From Hydractinia symbiolongicarpus (Eukaryota > Cnidaria > Hydrozoa > Anthoathecata > Hydractiniidae), in assembly GCF_029227915.1 (NCBI RefSeq), contig NC_079880.1, positions 12,303,501 to 12,367,500 on the forward strand: a stretch of 64,000 nucleotides of DNA. The letters run 5' to 3'. The notes below the pieces were generated by a model. It was not told where the DNA came from and did not search any database. It saw only the letters and a program-made list of their open reading frames with translations. Positions 39,601-50,200 of the stretch are shown here, in pieces (position 1 is the first letter of the stretch; every line of letters begins with the position of its first letter). A program made the position numbers and the translations under genes.

Positions 39601-42600
39601 GGTTTTATCGACTAGTCTATATAATAATACGCCAGTTTCGTGTCTATGTACCAAGCAAAGTGGATGCGTTTATTTTCCTTTGATGTTGCCAAAAAATGCA
39701 TGTCTCAAATGTTACATTTTCTGACGTTACGGTGCGACGTCAATATAAGTATTTTTTGTCAATATCTTGCCAGCCGGCACAGGACGTTTATAAGTCTTTT
39801 AAATTAAGGCTATTTCACGTCTTTGAAAGACAAGATGCTGTTAACCGTCTTCCAAACCTCTTTTAGACGTCTAGTTATATCGCGTTTAGTTACGACGTCT
39901 TAAAGACGTCTTTTCTTGGTTTTATAAAAGACGGAATTAAAAAGGTATTAGATAAGACATTTTCTAGACGTCTAAAAGAGGTATAGCAAAAGATGTATTT
40001 TGTAAGACGTCTTTTAGATCAATTTCGAACGAGAATTTTTTGTTCGATGTGCCGTGCTTAAAACATCGCACTGTGGTTTAACCTAGAGTTATCTGTTTTT
40101 GTTTATCCGATTTTTAAATAAAATTAAACAAAAATCACTGCGCTGAATATAAACCTTTATTCTTTAGTTTAAATTTATTTTTGGAAAATATAAGTTCAAA
40201 GCTTGTCTAAGAATACTTTACTAACTTTGTTTCAATTTATTTATTTACTACTTAATACAAATTTTTACTGTCTTTGTGACTCAAGCGACGATGACAAGGC
40301 TTTTAGGAATCAACTTTACATTTTCGGAAGGTTTGTATACAATTAAGTAAGCGGCGTGTCTTGGTAAAGTCTGGTAAAACAGATCTCTGGTGGCAAAACT
40401 TGGTAGGCAATTATAGACTGCATGAAGACTGGAAAATAAATTTAAGTATCTCTCAAGAGATATTTTACATTTTAATAGATCTGATTAAACCTTATCCACA
40501 TGAACCAACGACCAAATTTTGGCTGGATGCTATCGCTCTCGAAAAATTTGGCCATGACTTTATACTATCTGAATTATCAAGGCTCATATAGCATGACTTA
40601 TAATACATTTGGGTGTGCGAAAGGGACACTTTTAGTTCCACGAAAGAAACTTGAAATGTCATCAGTGCAATGTCATCAGTAAATACTTTGGACTTCAATT
40701 TATCGGGTATCTTACTCAAAAAGAAAATAATTTGAAAGTTAAAAACGAATTCCTAAAACATTTTGTTTTCTGCAACAATTGGATGCGTGGACGGTACTCA
40801 TATCTCTATAAAACAAACTGTGAAAAATGCACATAATTATTTCTGATACAAAATTAAATACACAATCAAGTGTCAACCCATTTGTTGCTGATTGCATCCA
40901 CGATACTCGTGTGTTTGGTAACGCAAACGTGAAAAAAACGTATTTGGGGAAAATATCACAGCTGTTTAACAAGGAATTTTACAAAGAACCTTTGATACAG
41001 GATTGGATTGGTCACTTACTTTGATATATACATGCGTTGTATTTAATAATTTTGTTGTAAGTATTTCGCCTACTGATCAGCTTTAAGACGTTGAAAAAGT
41101 CATGATACGGGGACAAGCAAACAACCTACAATTAATAGAATTCATCTGTATCACACACCAGAAGGTAGAAAGGTTATAGAATCCATTACCAAGTATTTTA
41201 ATGAATATGTCTATTATTGCAAAACAAGAAAATAAACATTTTTACAAACCATTATATGTTTTTTCTTGTGCAATTTTATAGCTTCTTTCAGATGAATGAA
41301 GCATGTCATAATATGTTAGTTGAGAAGGATTGTTAAATGGGTTCGTTGGTTGAGTAATTCCAGATTTATTAGGATAATTTGGAAAACGTGGTCCATTTGA
41401 ATTTGTGAATGCGCCTGCTTGCATTGCCAATCCATCACCAATAGATTTTTCTAACGATGCTATCGAATCTCATTTTTTTCTAAAGCCTTGTTTGTTTCCA
41501 TTGTCAACTCGGTCAAGTTTTCAAACAGTTTTTCTTTAATACACAAATCATCTCTTGCAACATTAAAAAAGAGTTGATCTCACTGATGAGCAGACATAAT
41601 TTTTTCCAGCATTTTACGTTTGTTTTCAGCTAACTTTTTTGTTGGATGGTTATTCTTTTTCTACGTCGTAAAGATGTTGTTAGATGAACTATTTTCTTAG
41701 AAGCTCTCAGCGGTCGATGCTGGTGTAGATGGTGTTGCAGATGATGGTGTTATCAGCATATTATTCTCTTGATCAACTTCGAAATTTTCTCTATCCAAAA
41801 ATTCATCTCCTTCACCAACTGTTTTGCGCTCGTACAATTGTGTAGATGAAATGATTCCTTCTATATTGTTCAGTGTCAGCCACCCCATAACATCTTCAGG
41901 GAGTTATAAGGTGGATATTGTCACATATAACTCTCTCACGTCCCTCTGTAACAGCCTTCCGGCAATCTTGTGGGATTGCTCTGTCCCTCTTTCTCTCTCT
42001 GTCATAGACTTGTTAGATTTGCTTTTTCTCTTTCGTTAGCTGTGCTTTGTATTTTGCAAGTTCATCATTGTTCAAGTTTTCTCCAGGCTCAGTAAGGGAA
42101 ATCAGATCAACATTTTCATACAAACCAGACATTTGTTCTTTGACTTTCCCATAAAGCCTGACCAACTTCTGCTCAAAGTTCTGCGCCTGTTTTTGGCTAT
42201 TAATTTTCCAAGACAAGATACAAGCGTATCTACTATTTCATCTGACCACCTCTACCGTTACAACTTCATCTTCTTTGTTACTTCTTAAGCAGGAACTTCA
42301 TCGTCCACTGTCCCTGAGTTTACTTTCTCTTCTAATTTGTCGTCCCAGATTGGCGTTAAAGCAACTCGCTCGTAGAGGTTTATATGGAAACAAAAATAAT
42401 TTTAGCAATACCAGCAACAATCACCAATAGATGCGTAAAATAACAATAAATCAACATATTATATCCAAACCTTTTCTTTATACCAAGAGACTTTTTTGAT
42501 GTTTTTTTGTCTGCCATGTTGAAATCCGAAAAAGCTACTTTTCCTCTTAATAATACCTTATTAGTAGAAAACATATATTATAGTCATTTGAAACTCTATT

Positions 42601-44207
42601 TAATCAGTATCACGTGTTTTTTTTTATAAAAACACGATTTAGGAAACACAAAACTGAGATTATAGATACTGTCACCTCCTAGTATTCAAAATTTATGAAA
42701 AAAAATTAAAACACAAACTTACAAATTGACAAATCTTATTTTGACGTGTAAAGTGCAAAGAATGGCTTTATAATATATATTTTCGTTAAGGATTCTTCAA
42801 AGTTATCCAGGCTTAGCCATCCAAAACTTATTTCATATTCTTTTTTCTTTAGTTTTGTTGGATAACAGAAAAATTCCAGAAATAAAATACGAAAGATTCG
42901 ATAACTTGAAAGAAGGTGAAGTCCTTCCGAACGGTAAGAGATATAATAAGTGAAACAGATTTTCTCTTGGTGACACTAATTAAATATTGTTATTAAAAAC
43001 TGTTTTTCTAATATACTAGTCGATAAGACCCGTGGAAAAATCCATTCAGACAGAATAACAATAAAAAATAGTAGATTTTAGGAATTTTAATGACGTCAGC
43101 AGCGTCCCCGTTTATTTACATAAATATTAAATGCATTTTTTGATAGTTGGAAAAGCCCCTTGGAAAAATTGACTTAAAATCTACAGTTATGAACCATACC
43201 ACAAAAGATAAAAAAAAACAGTAATAATAAGGACGAACTTACGAAAAAGCGAACTTGGGAATTTTTTTTCTATAAACCTCCAAAAACTTAAAAAATGATA
43301 ATAAATTATGATGATAATGCTTTCCTTTTTGGGTTTCCTGTAAAAAGATAATTCAATGGTTACATATAGACCATATAATATTGAAATAATGGTAAGTAAG
43401 TTACCTGCACTTGATGCTTCTTGAGTCTTTTCAATACCAAAAATCTGTGATGCAATTTTAACATGGTATGCCCTGAATTTTAGTTCATGAATAATCTTCT
43501 TAAAAAGAGAATAATCCACTTAACGAAGCGCGCCACGTGAACGCAAGTCACGAGGCTTTGCGCTTGAACCTAAAAAAGAAGTAAAATAAGAAGCTAATTA
43601 TGACTATGGACCAATAGCAATTTAACCAGAAGCTCATTTAAAACAGAAACTGATAACAAATCATGAGGTTGTAAGAAGCCGATGTTTTGTTTGTTTATAA
43701 TACATTTTTAATTGTAAAATTTCTGCTGATTTAGCAATTTAGATAATACGTCAAAATCCTTATTATACGTGTTAAATTCTATATTTTGGAGAACTTTTAA
43801 CTTTTATTCATAATCAGATGCAGCTGCTTGGACATCTAAAAAAGGGGTTAACTTCACCTCAACATAATTACACAAATTCATAGTCTAGCAGCAAGATCTC
43901 ATAGGTTCTAGAAGATGTATGTGTACAGTATTTGAATTCAATTCAAGATATAACTTCTGAGTACAACCCAAGTATAAAGTAAATCTGGAAAACCGAAACT
44001 CGTTTGACTAAACTATTAATTATAGTTAAGTGAAACTATTCACAGAATACGAAATATGCAATGGGTTAAGACATAAACTTCTGCTGATTTAAAAATAAAA
44101 TTTCATAAATAATTTAAATAAATAATAAAAAATTAGAGGAACAAAATCAACAAAATAACAAAGTAATTTACAATTAAAATTTAATTTATTTAACAAATAA
44201 ATAAATA

Positions 44208-44238
<31 letters not shown>

Positions 44239-47200
44239 AAACTAATTAATTAACTATTTACAATGTTAAATGGGGAAACACGTTACCAAAACTCGTGCTG
44301 ATGAAAGTTAAGGTAACAGACTCAATTTTTCTACTAGTAATGTATTTCCCCTATTTCTGTGTGACCAGTAAATTGTATGATACTGTCTTTCCTAAGCACC
44401 AGATTTTAATTTAAGACAATGAGTAGGCATACCTGAGGGTGTGATACTATCTGAAAATTCTACCGGATATTGATTCCGTTCGTCATCATCATCACACGCA
44501 ACATCATCTGCACTGAAATAAAAAAAATTTCACCTGGCAAAAATTCCAACACCTGGTCATTAATGATAAGTGAATCATCATTTGCAGGTGTTAGTATTAC
44601 AGATCATGCCATATTTTCCGGGTAAAAATCCCTAAACATAGCGTCAACATTACATTGATTTTGTTGCAATACACATTTAGATGGCACCTTAATTGCACCT
44701 TGGAATGGTGGTTGTTCCCGAATAGGTGAAACACCTTTCCTAAGTTGCAGAAGCCATGCAGCAAATTCTTGTTCTCCTGGTCTCGTTCTCATGTTTCGAG
44801 TTAGTTTAAATTCTGTTACCAAGTGCCATTGAAGAGAACCTTTTAGGCACATGTCAAAAATCTCAGTTAATCTTCCTTTTCTGATAACAGGCAATAACTG
44901 TGAAAAATCACCACTTAAGAGAACAACTGTACCTCCAAATGGAATTTCGTTATTACAAATGTCTTTAAGAAGACAATCTATTGCATGGAAAGCATTCTTA
45001 TTAGGAAGAGATTGTAGCTCTGCAGCATAAGCAGACACTGGAGTTATGCTAAATGTACTGTTTTTTACAATTGGAACTGGTATTAAAAACAGTTTATGTA
45101 TGGTGGTACCGTTTTATAAAATAGTTGCTGCTATACCAGTAAATGCAGCAGTTCCAACTTGAAAGCCTCTACCTAAAAGTTCAGGAATAAGGTAATTATA
45201 AGTAAAAGTTTTACCACTGCCACCTGCACGTTATAAATGAAAGAAAAGTTACTTTGGGCCAAATCGTTCGCAACATTTACAACAGCCTCTATAACTGCAT
45301 CAGCCAGTGCTGTCTGTTCTTCAGTACATTGAGCCCTCAGTTGAGAAGCTCTTTCAGCCTCCATAGCTATGTCGATGTTTTCAGCTGGAAGTATTTCGTC
45401 TAAATGTGGAAGATTAAAATTATTAAGAGATTTACCAAATTATCTTAGTACAGAATGAATATCTTGAAGCATCCTGTACTCAGACTGATTCTTATTCATT
45501 TGGTGAAGATAATCCTAACACATAGAACCCTTGTATCTTGTCCACAAAGTATAAGGATCAGAAGGAATACAATGAATAAGTATTACTGCAAACAGTTGTC
45601 TCAATTGTGGAAGCATCTGGAAGTTGACAGCTTATTGCAAAGTGTTGTTCCATTCAGTATCATCTTGCAGGTGTCCGCGTAATAAACATGTTTTACGAAA
45701 TGTTTCAGCGATAATACCATCCACAGTTCTTAAATCTTCAAAAGATGTTACACCACGCGTATGCAATAATAGCATACGTAAATAAAGAAGCTCACCCGCG
45801 CGAGGACTGAAACTATACATTCTGGAGACAATTTTCAAATTAAAGTTTTGTCTGGGTGTCCACATTTTCCTGGCATTATTGAAAACGAAATGAAGAGGTC
45901 TGGATACAAATATTGGCGAGAATTGTGATTCTCTCCATTTAGCACAAGCCAAGCTGTTAATTTTGTGTCTTGATTTGCAGCTCTGTTTACAGGTTCTTCA
46001 GCCTGGTCTTGCTGAAAATAAACAATATGGTTATTACGCAAGTGCACTGGAAGTCTATGGACAACATGAGATTGCTTATGCATTTTAAATTCAAAAAGAC
46101 GCCATACTGTTTCTGGTATACTGACATACCTAGCGTCTAAAAATGTCTGTAGCTCATCGTGATCAATACTTTCCTTGATCTTGATGTTGGCACAATCAAG
46201 ACCTTTATATTTATATATAAAGGTATTTTACAGATTTAACAGACATGCAAGCCTCCAAGTTTATATGTGCATTGCATTTCTTGGAGAGCCATGGATTGCA
46301 TGGAACAACCCATCGATTATCTACATCAAAATTATTGACATTGATATGTATTCCGTTATTACGACGTCTGTACAATGGATATCCATCAACGTCAGCAACG
46401 GTGGACACTAAATATTTTTTTGGAAACTTTTTTGTGCAAAACCATCCTCCACACGCCTTAAATCAGGATTCAGATAGCCACATGGTCCATGAATCATACA
46501 GGACCGAATAATTTCAAACAGCTCAGGTTGTTCCTGTTGATTAGAAATTTCAGTTAAAACAACACTGTTTATGTCATCTGCATCCCGAAGTTTATCATTG
46601 GGATCTAAATGAAGTAACAAATGACAATGAGGTAAACCCCTCTTATGAAATTCTATAACATAAACATGTGATACAGTTTTACCTAAAACACCCCTTTCAG
46701 TAACATCTTTTAGGAGTTCATGTAGTTTCAATTTAAAAACTCGAGAAACTAAATTAGGGCGATCATGTGCATGTTGGCCTACAAACAAATGTTCTGTAAT
46801 CACGCGCCATTGTTGTAGCATTTCTAGCACGTTCGGCAACATGGGCTATCCCATAATACCAACCTGGTTCACCCCTTGGAAAAAAAGAGGATAAACCATC
46901 GGCTCTAAATTTGCAGATGACGCGGAAATATTTTGCAAATTGCGTTCACGTGGGTAGGTAACAATATACCTGTCTCCAGGAGGAGCTCCATCTTGATCAA
47001 CAAAAACTGCAGCTACTTCTTCATGATGTGGCAAGTTGTATCGCCTTCGATCACTGCCAACTCTCATGCACATGCCAACTTCTGATGAAACACTGTTTTT
47101 AGCAGCTGCCCGAGCTATTTCACCAGCTTCCACTTCAGTCATGTACCTGTATGCAGCAGTAAAACGGCTAACACTGTTCATTACATCCTGAACAGTTTGC

Positions 47201-50200
47201 ATAACGTCTTCTCTACAGCTCTTATTTTCAGGACGTGCCATTCTTTCATTGAGTGCTCTGCCTGCTTCATAAATATAGGTGAAGGTCCTCAACACGATGC
47301 CATTTTGGCCACAGATACGAAAGCATGGTGTCCACGGCCCGGGGTAGGACGAAGATTTGCTCCAAATGAAGCAAACGAAACTGCAATATTATACTTATGA
47401 ATATTGGCTTGAAAATTCCGTGCCTGAACAGTATCACTATTTGCTAATAGTTGCCTTAGCTGCCCAGGGTAAGGAGACAAATTATCAAGTGCGACTTTGC
47501 CGTTATGACAACATTTGAAACACTCTTCATCTACAAATTTTGTCCATAACACCTAAATAATAATTAATAAACATTAGGCAATACATGTTGACGTGAAACA
47601 TTATAATGATATGGGGCATTTCTGCGAGCACGAACAGCAAGATGTCGTTGTGCTTTTGCCTATCTTGTATTTGCAACCTGCTCGACATTCTGCCTTTGTC
47701 GTGCAGCAGCTTGCCTTTCAACATTTAGAGCACGTCTATTGACTGCGTGATCAGTATTTTCTAAACGACGTACAGCAGATTGCCTTTCAGCATCTCGAGC
47801 ACGTCTATTCACAGCGTGATCAGTATTTTCTAAACGACGTGCAGCAGCTTGCCTTTCAGCATCTTGAGCACGCCTATTGGCAGCTTGCTCGTTTCATTCA
47901 GCATAACGAACTGCTACCTGCCTTACATCAGCACTATGGCGCCTGCTGTTAATTTGGTCAACAGTTTCAGTACAACGCAAACATGCAAAACGTTGTGCAA
48001 GTCTACGTCTAGCTAAAGACACATCATCATTAATTGATGCATGTGGTATGCGATTTAACTGCACTTCATGTGCAAGTTCAACATGAGACATACTAACCTC
48101 TGTTTTTTTTCCAGGGCATGGCAAGACGAACCTACCAGCATTATTATAAAGCTTAAAACCACGTACAGGGTTGTGACTGTTATTAGTACTTTCTAATTGT
48201 TTGACATTGGAGAAAAATGCACAACTTAGTTACCACAAATTCTAAAAAATAAAATAAGAAAACAGTTAAACTTTGCCGATTAGCTATTTCCAAATATTGT
48301 GCCGCAAAATGGGAAACATTTCCTTGTAATAAATAAATAAATAAATAAATAAATGTATTCTGCAAAAAAACAAGCATTGAGCAAGAACATTTTGTTCATA
48401 ACTGTTTGACAAATAGGTTTGTTTTGTCAATTTCTTGCACAAATAGTATTTAAGGATAATTAAACAGTTTAAAAAGTTTAGCTAAAGATAAATTTGAAAT
48501 TGCTTACTTTTTACACTGTTGTGGGAGGAAATTATCAACTGGTTAGCTAACCAGCTATATTAAAAAGTTATAGAAAAGCAAGATAGGTTTCTTACTAAAA
48601 ACTGCTTTTAAAACTGTATATAGCTAAGCTACCTATAACTTGATTTTTTTGATGAAGTATCTCTGAAGTCTCTCTGACTGCACTTTTAACTTTTTTTCAC
48701 GCTCAAACCAACATAGAGAACGTGTTACAACATATAAATTATTTATTTCTTAGATATTTGTAAATGTATGTAGCAAGAAACCTACTTCCTTCTTTCGCCT
48801 TACTGAATTTCAAAAACTTACGGCCGCTTTTGTCATCAAGGGAAACTTGGATTTTCCGACGAGTAGATTAACTTTATCATAATCACGTGTTTTTTTCAGC
48901 AAATAAAACTGTTTTATGTTGATCACGTGATTTAAAATGTAAACAAAGATAAACCCACGGATTTTCTCGGCAAAACAGACGTACACGCTTTTTCTCTTTT
49001 ATAAGAAATATGCTTTATAAGAATATCAGAGTGTGATTTTAGGTTAAAAGCAATAGGCCATTTGTTTAGAACAATAGAAACTTAGAATTAATGATCAGCC
49101 TTGTTAGAATTTTGCTTATTGTGGTAAAAAATATGTAATACTTTTGGCTACATCAAAGGAAAATGAACTCATTCACTTTGCCTGTTACAAACAGACAGAG
49201 AGACACAGTCTCTGTATTATTATAGAGATTAGTGAGATTTTAACGTTGGTACAATTTTTTTTCAATGTCATGTATTCTTCACGTTTTATGACTTACTTAA
49301 GCTATAACATCTCTAAAGTCGACATCTTTTAAAACAAGGAGCTGTCCAAGAGGGTTAGTTTGTTTGACCCGCGAGAACTCACTAAAAAACTCTAACAAAG
49401 CAGATACCTTTCTCCCAAACTCGAACCATTTTTTGTGCCTGAATAACATTTTGGCAGACAATGACATGCATATATCAAAAAATTAGCAAACAATTTTGTA
49501 ATTTCTCTAAATATTTTTTGCAACTACTGCGTATGTAGATATTAGCTATTATTTTAATCAGCCTGTTGATTGCCTCAATTTTCCAAATAAACTGAGTGGA
49601 CTCTTTGACCAATTAGTTTAGAACAATCTTAAAAGCGAACACCTCTTTGAAGTGGAAAACATGTTTGGTTTCGGCTTTCGCCGGAGGTTTTGATGAATGT
49701 CATATGCAAGGTTATCTAAGTTGGTATCATTACTTCTATATTGAGTCCCTTGAAACTACGAACTTTGTCCCATATTCTTGTAAATTATGTGTAAAATTTT
49801 CATTCGAAGCTTGTAGTAAATTCCACATTTTATTAGACTGGCCTTAATACCAAAAGAAAAAATAAAGTGAAAAGATGCACTTATTTTCTTTTCAATTCAA
49901 AAAGACGTAAATTTTGCAAATTTTTTCAATATTTATTATTCAAGAACGAAGCCAAAATCAACATCAAATTTGTCTTGTAATAATTTTACATTTTTTTCTC
50001 TCTAGTATTTCGAGTTGGATGCTATAAAGATATAAAAGAAGGTTCAACAGATACATTTCCTTTTCGACAAACAATAACATTATATCTCAATATTGGAAAT
50101 TTTAAAAATGAGGCTTTCATGGTCTCCAAATGTTATAACTACATCAAAGACGCGAATTACATCAACACGGTAAGTTAAATGGTCTATTTCTATATATTTG

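Larger units (their letters stand above)
40340..42560. mobile_element. PIF/Harbinger element, decayed, in intron 3 of gene B
   Basis: Convergent arrangement of a plus-strand DDE transposase remnant and a minus-strand Myb/SANT-like protein remnant, the two-gene structure typical of Harbinger transposons. Terminal inverted repeats and the 3-bp target duplication could not be located, so limits are those of the coding remnants. Confidence 0.78.
44400..48170 (-). mobile_element. Helitron, decayed, in intron 4 of gene B
   Basis: Minus-strand remnant of a Rep/helicase polyprotein. Order 5' to 3' on that strand: Arg-rich repeated N-terminus (47.7-47.93 kb), N-terminal Helitron segment with CFKCCHNGKV (47.5 kb), Rep domain with HUH motif in EFHKRGLPHCHLLL (46.65 kb), NRWVVPCNPWLSKKCNAHIN segment (46.3 kb), PIF1-type helicase with Walker A GGSGKTFT (about 45.21 kb) and Walker B-like VVLLSGDFSQLLPV (about 44.92 kb), ending near FSDSITPSGMP (44.44 kb). 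Terminal TC and CTRR ends were not located. It can rebuild nothing in this state: at least six frame changes or stops are visible. Confidence 0.88.
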
